Positions 32,851 to 42,038 of a DNA stretch of 49,998 nt are shown here, in pieces. The number at the start of each line of letters is the position of its first letter. Within the stretch, counting starts at the first letter, position 1. The stretch spans positions 1-49,998 of the forward strand of contig JAIBAJ010000012.1 in the NCBI GenBank assembly GCA_019695265.1, in the 5' to 3' direction. The notes under the pieces were generated by a model. That model worked only from the letters and a program-made list of their open reading frames with translations. It was not told the origin of the DNA and did no database searches. Made by a program: the position numbers and the translations under genes. The stretch comes from Bacteroidia bacterium (GTDB lineage: Bacteria > Bacteroidota > Bacteroidia > JAIBAJ01).

Positions 32851-34146
32851 TTAACCAACAATTTTTGGCTTGAAATCCAATATGGCCCGATATATTAATT
32901 GAAGTTGATCCTGGGTTATACAATAAGGAGGTACTACATACACCGTATTGCCAAGAGGCCGCATCAGAATGGACTTTTCCAGAAAGTAATTATACAATTC
33001 ATTGCGTAATTCGCTTAAATAACCGGGCTCACCTTGGGCCTTATAATCAATAGCCAACACTACTCCCATCCTTCGAATGTTTTGAATGGAAGGATAATCG
33101 CTAAGTGGAGTATTGTTCTGAAAGTTCAAATGACTTTCTTCTATCATTTGAATAGCCGCTTGGCAGGAGTCTTCCAGGAATAAATCCAAACTTGCTAAGG
33201 CGGATACACAGGCCAAAGGATTTGCCGTAAATGAATGCCCATGAAAAAAGGTTCTAATATTAAGCCCCTCCAAATCCTTCGATAAGTTCTTTTGCTCTTT
33301 GAAAGCTTGATGAATACGTTCAATACATAAAGTAACACCAAGGGGCAATGCTCCGCCGGTTAATCCTTTCGACAAACAAATTATTTCCGGTTGATTTTTA
33401 AGGTAATCGATGGCGAAATTGGATCCGGTGCGTCCAAAACCGGTAAACACTTCATCGGCAATGCATATAACCTCATTTTTTTGCGCAATTTCAAGAATGG
33501 AATCCAACCAGGTTGCTGAATGCATCTTCATTCCGGAAGCTCCTTGAATCAAGGGTTCAAATATGAAGCAACTGTATTCTCCGCTGGCAAATAATGCTTG
33601 GGCTTTTTGGATAGATGATTCGTGGATTGGTAAATATTCCACTTCAAACAAAAAAGGTTGAAAAGCCTGTGTGAATATGGAACGCTCTCCAACACTCATG
33701 GCACCAAAAGTATCTCCATGGTAAGAACCTTCCAAAGCCAATACCTTTTTCTTTACCTTTCCCAAATTGTACCAATATTGAAAGCTCATTTTCAAGGCAA
33801 CCTCAATGGCTGTGCTTCCATTATCAGAATAAAAAATCTTGGAAAAATGACCGCGAAATAATCCAAGTAATCTTTCAGCCAACTGAATGGCAGGTTGATG
33901 AGTAAAGCCTGCAAACATCACATGTTCGAGCTTTTGGGCTTGTTCAAATATTTTTTGGGCAATATATGGATGGGAATGTCCGTGCAAATTAACCCACCAA
34001 GAACCCACTGCGTCTAAAATAGCCCTTCCTGATGAATCAAAAAGAAATACACCATTGGCTTTTTCAATAAGTAATGGAGATTCTGAATCCGTTACTGCCG
34101 TATACGGATGCCAAACCATAGCCTTATCCTTCTCCAAAAAACCCAT
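32851..34146 (-). CDS. bioA: Adenosylmethionine-8-amino-7-oxononanoate aminotransferase BioA
   Basis: A class III PLP aminotransferase of 431 residues that makes 7,8-diaminononanoate from KAPA, using S-adenosylmethionine as amino donor, in biotin synthesis. Diagnostic phrases are MVWHPYTAV at the N-terminus, GSWWVNLHGHSHP, YSDNGSTAIEVALKM, GSYHGDTFGAMSVG, ADEVFTGFGRTG and the PLP lysine in CLSKGLTGG; the late GHSFTANPLAC is also typical. Other bio genes are absent here. It sits 20 bases after a small lipoprotein gene, and two genes after a biotin-dependent carboxylase subunit. Confidence 0.95.
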   Translation of the reverse strand: MGFLEKDKAMVWHPYTAVTDSESPLLIEKANGVFLFDSSGRAILDAVGSWWVNLHGHSHPYIAQKIFEQAQKLEHVMFAGFTHQPAIQLAERLLGLFRGHFSKIFYSDNGSTAIEVALKMSFQYWYNLGKVKKKVLALEGSYHGDTFGAMSVGERSIFTQAFQPFLFEVEYLPIHESSIQKAQALFASGEYSCFIFEPLIQGASGMKMHSATWLDSILEIAQKNEVICIADEVFTGFGRTGSNFAIDYLKNQPEIICLSKGLTGGALPLGVTLCIERIHQAFKEQKNLSKDLEGLNIRTFFHGHSFTANPLACVSALASLDLFLEDSCQAAIQMIEESHLNFQNNTPLSDYPSIQNIRRMGVVLAIDYKAQGEPGYLSELRNELYNYFLEKSILMRPLGNTVYVVPPYCITQDQLQLIYRAILDFKPKIVG

Positions 34147-34166
34147 CCAATACGGGATGAAATCAA

Positions 34167-34610
34167 TTATGGTTGAATTCCAAAAGCTCTAATAAAGCCT
34201 TTTTCATTGCCATTTTGGTCAATTGCAACTACTTTAATGGAACAAATTGAATTCACATTCGGAGCAATTAATCCGGTATCAATATCCAGGGTTTTACTGG
34301 CCGAATACCAGGAACCTACAAATAATTTGCTTAAGCTATTGCTATCAACTACTTCCACATAAATGGAGTCTAATCCAACATCATCGGTAATATTAACCAT
34401 TAATGGAATGTATGAACCGGATTGGTAAGAACTGTAAATTTTGTAAAGCTGTCCGTTAATAATGGTATCTCTCGCAGGTGGAGGTGATACAATGGTAACC
34501 TCCGGAGCAATTAAATCGGAAGGAACGGACGGTTCATTTTTTGAACAGGAAGCAATTAACCCTAGTCCTGCAATAGCAACAAAAGATGAGTATAGTATGT
34601 TTTTTTTCAT
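34167..34610 (-). CDS. Small lipoprotein, possible Ig-like fold
   Basis: A 147-residue lipoprotein: signal peptide MKKNILYSSFVAIAGLGLIASC with the acylated Cys followed by SKNE. The mature protein has the pattern APEVTIVSPP, then MVNITDDVGLDSIYVEVVD, then IKVVAIDQNGNEKGF, which resembles an immunoglobulin-like sandwich of the cadherin/DUF4625 sort. No function is known. The start at 34610 is set by the signal peptide; an ATG at 34649 overlaps the carboxylase gene. It lies between the carboxylase and bioA genes in one orientation, with gaps of 19 and 20 bases. Confidence 0.75.
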   Translation of the reverse strand: MKKNILYSSFVAIAGLGLIASCSKNEPSVPSDLIAPEVTIVSPPPARDTIINGQLYKIYSSYQSGSYIPLMVNITDDVGLDSIYVEVVDSNSLSKLFVGSWYSASKTLDIDTGLIAPNVNSICSIKVVAIDQNGNEKGFIRAFGIQP

Positions 34611-34629
34611 AATCGGTTGGGTGTGTAAT

Positions 34630-36219
34630 TTACATTCTAAAGACACCAAATTCCTTGGAGCCTAAAGGTTGTTCTGAATAGATAATGGATAAACAAAATT
34701 TGAGATAGTTTCGGGTCTGTCTGGGATCAATAATTCCTTCGTCCCAAATTTGACCACTTGCGAAATAGGCATTGTTTTGCTTTTCAGCCTCAGCAACCAT
34801 GTATTGTTTCATTTGTTTACCTTGTTCCTCATCGTAGGTATAACCGCCTTTGGCTGCTGCTTCTCTGGCAATAATCTCCATCACTCCCGAAAGTTGATCA
34901 GGACCCATTACTGCAATTTTGGAATTTGGATAGGTAAATAAAAACCTTGGCTTATAAGCTCTTCCGCACATAGCATAATTTCCGGCACCATATGAAGAAC
35001 CAACAATAATTGTTATTGCAGGAACCTTGGAGTTGGAAACAGCATTGATCATTTTAGCCCCGTGTTTTATAATTCCTTCTTCCTCGTATTTTTTGCCAAC
35101 CATAAATCCGGTAATGTTTTGAAGGAAAAGCAATGGGGTATCATTTTGATTACATAATTGAATAAACTGGGCTCCTTTATTGGCAGATTCAGAAAACAAT
35201 ACACCATTGTTGCCTATAATCCCGATTTTGTAGCCACCCACATTGGCAAAGCCACATACCAAGGTATTACCATATTCGGGTTTAAACTCATGAAATTCCG
35301 AGCCATCCACAAAACGCATAATTAGTTCCTTGATATTAAAAGGAGTTCGTGGATCTGCACTTACAACGCCCAATATTTCTTCTGAATCATAAATTGGCTC
35401 ACTGTAAGTTTGCAAATTAACAGGGGCTTCTCCTAAATTGGCCATGATGTCTCTCGCAATACGAATAGCATCTGCTTCGTCTTGAGCCAAATAATCCGAA
35501 ACTCCTGAAACCCTGCTATGCATTTCTGCACCACCTAAACTCTCGTCATCCGTAATTTCATTGGTGGCCATTTTTACTAAGGGTGGACCGGCTAAAAAAA
35601 CTTTGGCTTGTTGCTTTACAAAAATGGTATAATCACTCATTCCTGGAATATATGCACCGCCGGCTGTGGAGTTGCCAAATACAACAGAAATAGTTGGAAT
35701 ATTTTGGGCCGAACGCCTAGTGATTTCTCGAAAGCTGGAACCACCATAATTGAAAATTTTGGCCTGATCAGGCAAGTTAGCTCCTGCCGACTCAACCATA
35801 TTAATGGTGGGTAATTTATTCTCCAATGAAATTTCAGCCAATCGCATACTCTTTTGCAACGTGGTGTAATCAATGGCTCCTCCTTTGATGGTTCCTATAT
35901 TGGCAGTAACCATACACAATCGTCCGGATACATAACCTAAACCTGCTACCAAAGTACCACCTAAACAAAAATCATCGGTTCCCCAACCTGCTAAAGGCAT
36001 CAACTCCATGAAAGGTGAATCCGGGTCTAATACCAATTCAATTCGCTCCCTCGCCAGAAGTTTTCCCTTTGCCTTAGTTCGTTGAATATATTTTTCCTCT
36101 CCTTGAAATTGCGATTTCCGCATCCATTCAGCCAGCTCAGCAACTTTTTGCTTCATGGCTTCATAGTTCGATTTATAAGAAGGTGAGTTGGTATTTAGCT
36201 TGGTTTTAAGAACAGACAT
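34630..36219 (-). CDS. Acyl-CoA carboxylase, carboxyltransferase subunit (methylcrotonyl-CoA type)
   Basis: A 529-residue biotin-dependent carboxyltransferase with two crotonase-like halves. The N-terminal half has the acyl-CoA pocket (ESAGANLPDQAKIF, GNSTAGGAYIPGMSDY, FLAGPPLVKMAT). The C-terminal half has the carboxybiotin site (LFLQNITGFMVGKKYEEEGI, GSSYGAGNYAMCGRAY, VMGPDQLSGVMEI). The SAGANLP and GAGNYAMCGRAY phrases are closer to methylcrotonyl- or geranyl-CoA carboxylase beta chains than to propionyl-CoA types, which suggests leucine breakdown. The biotin carboxylase subunit is not in the window. A near-consensus promoter box TATCTTCG lies at 36236-36243. It heads a run with the lipoprotein and bioA genes. 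Confidence 0.9.
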   Translation of the reverse strand: MSVLKTKLNTNSPSYKSNYEAMKQKVAELAEWMRKSQFQGEEKYIQRTKAKGKLLARERIELVLDPDSPFMELMPLAGWGTDDFCLGGTLVAGLGYVSGRLCMVTANIGTIKGGAIDYTTLQKSMRLAEISLENKLPTINMVESAGANLPDQAKIFNYGGSSFREITRRSAQNIPTISVVFGNSTAGGAYIPGMSDYTIFVKQQAKVFLAGPPLVKMATNEITDDESLGGAEMHSRVSGVSDYLAQDEADAIRIARDIMANLGEAPVNLQTYSEPIYDSEEILGVVSADPRTPFNIKELIMRFVDGSEFHEFKPEYGNTLVCGFANVGGYKIGIIGNNGVLFSESANKGAQFIQLCNQNDTPLLFLQNITGFMVGKKYEEEGIIKHGAKMINAVSNSKVPAITIIVGSSYGAGNYAMCGRAYKPRFLFTYPNSKIAVMGPDQLSGVMEIIAREAAAKGGYTYDEEQGKQMKQYMVAEAEKQNNAYFASGQIWDEGIIDPRQTRNYLKFCLSIIYSEQPLGSKEFGVFRM

Positions 36220-36469
36220 CCTATGTTTCTTGGTGCGAAGATAAAACTCTATGCTATTATTTCAGTGATATTCTTGAAAAAGTCCGAAACTATTTTACAA
36301 TGGCTAACTTGTCCCAATTAGTTTATGGCTGTAGCTTACCATTTTACATCTTGAATCAAGAATCTCCTTTTTACCTTTCGACACCATTCCGCCATACAAG
36401 GAATTAGCCAAACTCGAATTCAATACCGGAAAGAATAAAAAAATTCGAACCGGTCCTTCGACTAGTATC

Positions 36470-37000
36470 CTAAAAATAGGTCGCTATCTCTTCTTTTATG
36501 TAATCAATAGCTATTTGAGTAGGCAACTTTTCTATCTTGGAACTTGCCTCTAGTATTAATTGACCCAGTTCTGTTCCACTTGCCTGATCATTAAGTTTCC
36601 CTGCCGACAAATTCACCAGCTTTACCATTTCTTCCTTGGCATTCCTGGTTAACTCCCAGGCATTTGACCCCATATAAATTTGTTGACTCAGATTATGCTC
36701 AAATTCCTGACGGATAGTTCGGGTTAATTCTGCCTGCAACATCCTGGCCGACATTCCGGGTTTGCTAACCCTAAGCAATATATTAGCCGGACTAATCCGC
36801 TCTAAAAACAATACAATTCGCTCATAGGCCTGCAACCGAATCGGAGTCATGTCCTTTTGGTTATTCATTTTCAACTCCAATGCCTTCATGCGGTTTTGGC
36901 TGTCCATAAACTGCTTCAAAGTCAATACAGAGGTAACAAACACAATTAAGGATGGAAGTATGTAACGAAGAATATCAGATAAGAAATCGGTTGAGTTCAT
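36470..37000 (-). CDS. DUF7935-like membrane-anchored protein
   Basis: A 176-residue protein with one N-terminal membrane segment (ILRYILPSLIVFVTSVLTL), then a coiled-coil/helical cytoplasmic part. The phrase MTPIRLQAYERIVLFLERI and the following helical body match a conserved Bacteroidota family of unknown function (DUF7935, from memory). The start at 37000 is chosen because a perfect promoter box (37019-37026) lies so close that a start at 37021 would be upstream of the transcript. It stands alone. The 250-base gap downstream to 36219 shows no feature except the carboxylase promoter. Confidence 0.75.
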   Translation of the reverse strand: MNSTDFLSDILRYILPSLIVFVTSVLTLKQFMDSQNRMKALELKMNNQKDMTPIRLQAYERIVLFLERISPANILLRVSKPGMSARMLQAELTRTIRQEFEHNLSQQIYMGSNAWELTRNAKEEMVKLVNLSAGKLNDQASGTELGQLILEASSKIEKLPTQIAIDYIKEEIATYF

Positions 37001-37018
37001 TTGTTTATAGATAGGTTG

Positions 37019-37026
37019 CAAAAGTA
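37019..37026 (-). promoter_or_regulatory. Minus-7 box TACTTTTG of the DUF7935-like gene
   Basis: Exact TAnnTTTG match on the minus strand, 18 bases before the ATG at 37000. Confidence 0.68.
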
Positions 37027-37063
37027 ACGGAAAGAACTCATCTCCGGTATACTATAAATAGAA

Positions 37064-37789
37064 CTAATCGTATAATTCAAATTTAATGACCGATTTATCA
37101 TAACCCATTTCCATTAAATTATGCTTGGCTTGCATAATCATTTCCTTCCACCCACAGAGGTAAAAATGAGCAGGTTCTTTATGATGAAACAATTCTTGAT
37201 AAACCCCATGAACATACCCTTTTCTCCCTTGCCAATCTCTTTGCCTCGATAATACCGGGTGGTAATAAAAACACGGACATTGGGCTTCAAACGCTTCCAT
37301 TTCCTTTCGATAAAGAATATCACTTTCCCAGCGACAACCGAAAATTAAATGAACCTGAAAATTGGGATTATGTAAATTCCTACTCAACATATAATTAAGC
37401 TGGGACCTAAATGGAGCTATACCCGTTCCAGTACAAATAAAACAGAGATGAGAATCAATTGACTCCGGAATAGTAAACTTACCCAAAGCTTTTGAAACTT
37501 TAATTGGACTGCCTATCCGAATATCCTTTTCAGAAAATAAATAATTGGTACCTAAACCTCCTTCTTTCAAAACTATTACCAACTCAATTACATTGCTGCC
37601 ATCGGGCGCCGATGCTATAGAATAACTGCGGGTATTTATTTTTGAACTCAATGGCAAATCCAGCATCACAAATTGTCCCGGCTTAAAATCAAAGGTGGAA
37701 GCCTCTCCCACTTCAATAAAAAACCGTTTCACATTCGGTGCCTCGTCCTGAATATCTACAATTCTTGATTGGTAAAAATCATACGCCAT
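37064..37789 (-). CDS. Ferredoxin/flavodoxin-NADP reductase-like oxidoreductase
   Basis: A 241-residue FAD- and NAD(P)-binding reductase of the ferredoxin-NADP reductase superfamily without a fused 2Fe-2S domain. The FAD site is RSYSIAS (with the FKPGQFVMLDLP strand), the isoalloxazine/NADP region is FICTGTGIAPFRSQL, then LIFGCRWESDILYRKEM, and the C-terminal YLCGWKEMIMQAKHNLMEMGY is typical. It moves electrons between NADPH and a ferredoxin or flavodoxin, and could interact with the ferredoxin-linked KorAB enzyme, although the genes are far apart. The start is the family N-terminus. Confidence 0.88.
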   Translation of the reverse strand: MAYDFYQSRIVDIQDEAPNVKRFFIEVGEASTFDFKPGQFVMLDLPLSSKINTRSYSIASAPDGSNVIELVIVLKEGGLGTNYLFSEKDIRIGSPIKVSKALGKFTIPESIDSHLCFICTGTGIAPFRSQLNYMLSRNLHNPNFQVHLIFGCRWESDILYRKEMEAFEAQCPCFYYHPVLSRQRDWQGRKGYVHGVYQELFHHKEPAHFYLCGWKEMIMQAKHNLMEMGYDKSVIKFELYD

Positions 37790-38208
37790 GTGAGGTAAAG
37801 GTAAGTAAGATTTTTAACATTTCCGCTACCTGTAAATTATTACCCCAAAAGGGTCATAGAAACCATTCTCCCTGATCTTCAAGACCAATACCTACCCGGT
37901 TTCCGTGAAAGAAAATTGGAATGAAAATCTAACTAGCATTTCACGGGATTAAACCCAAATTATCATTAGAAATCGGATTGAAGCCTTCAAATGCAGTAAA
38001 GACAAGGGCTTCAGGTTGATTTTTGGGTGAAGGAATAGTGAACTATTTTGAAGTCAAAAAATGTTCTTAAATCCTTGTATTTGAAGCAGTTGGAAGCTGG
38101 AATAGATTTCTATTATTGAATTTGGGTTAAATTTATCCCCAAATTTCAACATCCCTCCTACCCTATCCATTTTTATCCTTGCTTTGTCATCCATTATTTT
38201 ACCCTTCC
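37790..38208. other. Divergent gap with inverted repeat
   Basis: No gene is seen. CCGTGAAA (37913-37920) and TTTCACGG (37939-37946) are perfect inverted repeats 18 bases apart. This could be an operator or hairpin between the reductase and purT genes. A weak box TATCCTTG lies about 30 bases before the purT start. Confidence 0.3.
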
Positions 38209-39378
38209 ATGCACAAAAAAATACTTCTTTTAGGCTCCGGTGAACTGGGCAAAGAATTCGTCATTGCCGCTCAACGCCTGGGACAATTTGTTATTGCAGT
38301 TGATTCATACCCCAACGCTCCTGCTATGCAAGTTGCCAATACCTTCGAAGTTATCGACATGCTGCAAGGGGATCAATTGGACCAAATAGTGGCTAAACAC
38401 CAACCCGATATCATTGTTCCGGAAATAGAAGCCATTCGAACCGAACGCTTGTACGAATATGAAAAAAATGGTATCCAGGTGGTACCTAGTGCCCGTGCTG
38501 CTAATTTCACCATGAATCGCAGAGCTATTCGAGACCTGGCCGCAAATGACCTTCAACTGAAAACTGCCCGATTCCAATATGCCACCACCCTATCCGATTA
38601 CCAAAAAGCTGTGGAATATGTTGGACTGCCTTGCGTTGTTAAACCATTAATGAGTAGCAGCGGAAAAGGTCAAAGCACCGTTAACCATCCCAACGATATT
38701 GATCAGGCTTGGGAATACGCCTCCAACAACGCCCGAGGCGACCTGAAAGAAGTTATCGTTGAACAGTTTATCCACTTTCATACCGAAATTACCTTATTGA
38801 CCATCACCCAAAAAAATGGCCCAACCTTGTTCTGCCCTCCCATCGGTCACCGACAAGAAAAAGGCGATTACCGCGAAAGCTGGCAACCTTGCCCAATCTC
38901 CGACCAACACCTAGCTCAGGCCCAAGAAATGGCATCCAAAGTTACCAATGCCCTCACCGGTTTCGGAATTTGGGGAGTTGAATTCTTCCTCGCTAACGAA
39001 GGTGTTTATTTCTCCGAACTATCCCCTCGTCCGCACGATACCGGGATGGTAACTCTTGCCGGAAGTCAGAATTTCAATGAATTTGAACTCCACCTCCGGG
39101 CCATTCTAAACCTGCCTATTCCTGAAATAAAACTCGAAAAAGCCGCTGCCAGCGCTGTAGTATTGGCAACCGACTCCAACCCCAACCCTCCTCAAATCAA
39201 CGGACTCAACATGGCCTTGCAATACTCCAATAGCGACGTTAAAATATTTGGGAAACCATCCACCCGCCCCAATCGCCGAATGGCCGTAGCACTTACCTAC
39301 GATGCCATTAACTCTGATGTAAACGCCCTCATTCAAAAAGCTCAACAAATAGCTGCTGAAATTAAAGTCAATGCGTAA
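38209..39378 (+). CDS. purT: Formate-dependent phosphoribosylglycinamide formyltransferase PurT
   Basis: An ATP-grasp enzyme of 389 residues that makes formyl-GAR from GAR, formate and ATP in purine synthesis. It opens [25 protein letters not shown] and shows [16 protein letters not shown], the ATP-grasp loop [58 protein letters not shown] and the C-terminal GRRMAV-type turn ([10 protein letters not shown]). It replaces or backs up the folate-dependent PurN. The start at 38209 is the family N-terminus. The condensation-like acyltransferase gene begins three bases after its stop. The coding strand is clearly C-rich compared with genes at 5-11 kb. Confidence 0.95.
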   Translation: MHKKILLLGSGELGKEFVIAAQRLGQFVIAVDSYPNAPAMQVANTFEVIDMLQGDQLDQIVAKHQPDIIVPEIEAIRTERLYEYEKNGIQVVPSARAANFTMNRRAIRDLAANDLQLKTARFQYATTLSDYQKAVEYVGLPCVVKPLMSSSGKGQSTVNHPNDIDQAWEYASNNARGDLKEVIVEQFIHFHTEITLLTITQKNGPTLFCPPIGHRQEKGDYRESWQPCPISDQHLAQAQEMASKVTNALTGFGIWGVEFFLANEGVYFSELSPRPHDTGMVTLAGSQNFNEFELHLRAILNLPIPEIKLEKAAASAVVLATDSNPNPPQINGLNMALQYSNSDVKIFGKPSTRPNRRMAVALTYDAINSDVNALIQKAQQIAAEIKVNA

Positions 39379-39381
39379 AGC

Positions 39382-40677
39382 ATGGTTCTTCCAATTCAAT
39401 TACCAAATCAATACCCAGTCAACAGCACCGATTATCTGCTTCTGCTTTTCCACAAACAACTGCGCAAACAAGGTAAAACAGGAAATGTGGTACGAACCGT
39501 ATTGTATTTCGACGGTACCATCTCCCTAACTCAACTCCAAAACCTGGTCCACCAAAACCAACTGCTTTCCTCCCTAAATTCCTACCGGGTTCACGAATCA
39601 TTTCCGGGTAAACCAAGCTGGTGGAAACTTGGCCCTTCCCCCCTTCCGGTAAGCGTTTCCGAGTGCTATTCTCCATCCAATTCCATCCCAACCGAAATCC
39701 TTCAATTGAACCTCGACCCCTGGGGAGATGGACTTATCCACCTTCACCTGCTCAACCTTCCCGAATCCAAACAGGCTCTCGTGGTTTCGGTTAACCATTG
39801 TTTTACCGATTACCGAGGTGTGCAAGAATTGGTTCAACTTATCCTTCAACCCTCTCATCCCCTCAACCCTAACCTGGTTTCCAAGCCGGATATCGAACTT
39901 CCTTTTTGGCCCAAATTAACCAATAGCCTAAAAATCGTTGGGTTTATGTTAAGGTCAATCACCTCAACCATTGCTACCATCGGCAATCGTAAACTGGGAA
40001 AGGAGTTCCAAACCAAACGCATTCTTTTTTCGGAGTCTCAATCCCAAACCATCGATCAAGATATTCAATCCAAAGGTCTTTCCTTATTACCCAATGTCTA
40101 CTTTCTCGCCAAAACTATTTGGTCCTTTCATACTCAAATCGGATTTAAACAGGGTAACCTTCTCTGGTTAAGTATTCCCATCGATTCCCGAAAAAAAGGT
40201 GCACCCGCAAGTATTCTAGGCAATAACCTCTGGTTTATGTTTTATCAAATTCCTCTTTCCATTCTCTCAAAAGGGTTTCCGGAATTGGTTCAACAATTGC
40301 AACAACAAACATTGGATCAATTAAGACTCCAACTTCCTCAAAAATATGCCATTATGGCTTCCTGGTGGAAAGCTTTACCCCATAGTTTCTACCGCATTTT
40401 TGTTAATATGCCAAGCCGGGGACGCATTTCTTCCTTGTCTTTTTCCAATTTGGGCAACTGTTTCCCCAACTTAAATAACGTGTTGGGCCATCCAATTATC
40501 GGTATCGAAAATATTCCTTCCAACCCTTCACCTCCGGGAATAGGTATCGTAATTATGAAATGGAACAACCAATATGCGATCAACCTCACTTGGGAAAAAA
40601 ATCTGCTTTCTAATTCCGAAGTTGAGGCAATTATCAATCAACTTTCCAATTTGCATCTGTCTTGCGGTTTAGATTAA
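39382..40677 (+). CDS. Condensation-domain-like acyltransferase
   Basis: A 431-residue stand-alone protein with the outline of the CoA-dependent acyltransferase superfamily (non-ribosomal peptide condensation, PapA-type, wax-ester synthase). The key catalytic motif HxxxD is seen as VNHCFTDYRGVQEL, His139 and Asp143. The overall layout fits: an N-terminal half ending near residue 170 and a C-terminal half with a GNNLWFMFYQI segment (about 280-290) resembling the GN(x)F strand. No DFGWG motif is clear and no carrier or adenylation domain is adjacent. Acyl donor and acceptor are unknown. It starts three bases after the purT stop, so it is co-expressed with a purine enzyme. Confidence 0.65.
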   Translation: MVLPIQLPNQYPVNSTDYLLLLFHKQLRKQGKTGNVVRTVLYFDGTISLTQLQNLVHQNQLLSSLNSYRVHESFPGKPSWWKLGPSPLPVSVSECYSPSNSIPTEILQLNLDPWGDGLIHLHLLNLPESKQALVVSVNHCFTDYRGVQELVQLILQPSHPLNPNLVSKPDIELPFWPKLTNSLKIVGFMLRSITSTIATIGNRKLGKEFQTKRILFSESQSQTIDQDIQSKGLSLLPNVYFLAKTIWSFHTQIGFKQGNLLWLSIPIDSRKKGAPASILGNNLWFMFYQIPLSILSKGFPELVQQLQQQTLDQLRLQLPQKYAIMASWWKALPHSFYRIFVNMPSRGRISSLSFSNLGNCFPNLNNVLGHPIIGIENIPSNPSPPGIGIVIMKWNNQYAINLTWEKNLLSNSEVEAIINQLSNLHLSCGLD

Positions 40678-40693
40678 TTTTATGTTCTTTTGG

Positions 40694-40853
40694 GTGCGGG
40701 CTGCCCTTAGCCAACAAACCGTTTCAAGCCACCGTAATTGGGTAATGGCTAAGGTCACCGGGCTTTCGCGAGTAGTCCTCGGTCTGCTCCGTTATCACTG
40801 CGCATTCCTGTGGGCTACTTCGCTCTATCCCTGCCCGAAGGTCCGTGCTTTCT
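40694..40853 (-). ncRNA. Structured intergenic RNA element, copy 8 (flavo-1-like)
   Basis: Minus strand: CTTCGGGCAGGGATAGAGCG, GTAG then CCCACAGG, a hairpin, CGAGGA, CTAC, GAAAGCCC, with a tail ending GCAGCCCGCAC. It has GTAG/CTAC like copies 4-7, but the GGG/CCC outer pair of the other subtype, and so mixes the two types. It is antisense to both flanking plus-strand genes. Confidence 0.7.
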
Positions 40854-40986
40854 ACACAGGGTAGTAAACTATTCATTAAGCTTTCCGTATTTAATTTCTA
40901 TTCATTCACTAACCTTAAGTAAACACTTTCCTAACCGAATATCCCAATATTTCTTAAGAAACTAAAAACCAGATAAATTTCAAAAA

Positions 40987-41014
40987 TTGAAATCAGGTTA
41001 ATTGCCTAACTTTG
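40987..41014 (+). promoter_or_regulatory. Promoter of the secreted beta-sandwich protein gene
   Basis: TTG (40987-40989) and an exact minus-7 box TAACTTTG (41007-41014) spaced 17 bases apart. The box lies inside the upstream reading-frame extension, so it supports the start at 41053. Confidence 0.72.
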
Positions 41015-41052
41015 TTTTCATCAACCCAATAAACCACACCAATACACCCAAA

Positions 41053-41628
41053 ATGTTAAAACCAATTGTAAAATCATCCTTTGTTTTTGCTTCTGCTATT
41101 GCCTTATTTTCATTTACCTTGCCAAGTAACTGGTTTAAAGCAGGAAGTTCACCCAAAAGCTATGAAATGGGCTTGGTAAAAGGCCTGGGATCCAATGGAA
41201 GCAATGCTGCTACTATTAAATCCATTGATAAAAACATTAAAGGCTTCGGAACCTTAATGCAAGAATGCAAGGCCGATAAATTTTTAGGTAAACGTGTAAA
41301 AATGACTGCCTTGGTTAAATCCGAAAACGTAAAACAATGGGCCGGTTTATGGCTTAGGGTCGACCAAGCCAGATCCCAACAACCACTTGCTATGGATAAT
41401 ATGTTTAATCGTCCCATCAAAGGCAATACCGATTGGAAAAGCTACGAAATCGTTCTTGACATTCCGGCCAATGCCACTCAATTAGCCTATGGTGCCTTGC
41501 TTCATGGAACAGGACAAATTTGGTTCGACCAAGTGCAATTTGAAATTGTACCTAACACCACCTCTACTACCAACACCACAGCCAGCCCGGTTAATCAGGA
41601 GCCGGTAAACCTTGGATTTGACGAATAA
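41053..41628 (+). CDS. Secreted galactose-binding-like (beta-sandwich) protein
   Basis: A 191-residue protein: signal peptide MLKPIVKSSFVFASAIALFSFTLP, then one domain with the pattern YEMGLVKGLGSNGSNAATIK, FGTLMQECKADKFLGKRVKM, WAGLWLRVDQ, MDNMFNRPIKGNTDWKSYEI, then YGALLHGTGQIWFDQVQFEI. The strand pattern suggests a carbohydrate-binding-module-like jelly roll; the same domain is known to me fused to AraC/GyrI-type regulators. The end is a Thr/Asn-rich tail. Ligand unknown. It is alone on its transcript, but a GyrI-like protein gene lies 1 kb downstream. Confidence 0.75.
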   Translation: MLKPIVKSSFVFASAIALFSFTLPSNWFKAGSSPKSYEMGLVKGLGSNGSNAATIKSIDKNIKGFGTLMQECKADKFLGKRVKMTALVKSENVKQWAGLWLRVDQARSQQPLAMDNMFNRPIKGNTDWKSYEIVLDIPANATQLAYGALLHGTGQIWFDQVQFEIVPNTTSTTNTTASPVNQEPVNLGFDE

Positions 41629-41789
41629 GTAGCTCATACCTTAAATGCTTGCTACAACCGGCAACTTTACCGCTTATTGGATCGAAAAAAATCCTGCCAC
41701 TTCGAAAAACAGTACCATCCTAATGCTTCCTGTTGTTTTGGGGTAGCAACCATCTTTACGGCTAGTTAATCGCATGGATGGATAAGTTA

Positions 41790-41927
41790 TACCAATTTTA
41801 ATTTATAAATAGTCCGAAGGCTTTTATAAATTTAGATTGGTAAGTACCGAGTATACAGAATGTTAGGCCAATTTTCTCAATAAAAATTAATACCTAATAT
41901 TGGACTAAACATAATGTACATTCGGTA
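41790..41927 (+). mobile_element. MITE-like element, copy c (138 bp)
   Basis: Flanked by TTA at 41787-41789 and 41928-41930, with TACC and GGTA ends. Nearly identical to copy a, with the same two hairpins. It fills the middle of the 410-base gap between two plus-strand genes; the rest of that gap shows no feature. Confidence 0.75.
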
Positions 41928-42038
41928 TTAACCGATTAAAAAAAGCTTGTTCCTACCAACCAATACCTGAATACCGGTTTAATTACCAACTACCACTTCC
42001 CTATTCCTTCACCACATCACCTTCAAAAACCCAATTGC

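Noticed and set aside
32621-32923. 101-codon N-terminal extension of the SerB-SerA fusion
   Set aside because: It overlaps the bioA end, contains the likely promoter box at 32794-32801 and has no resemblance to the family N-terminus.
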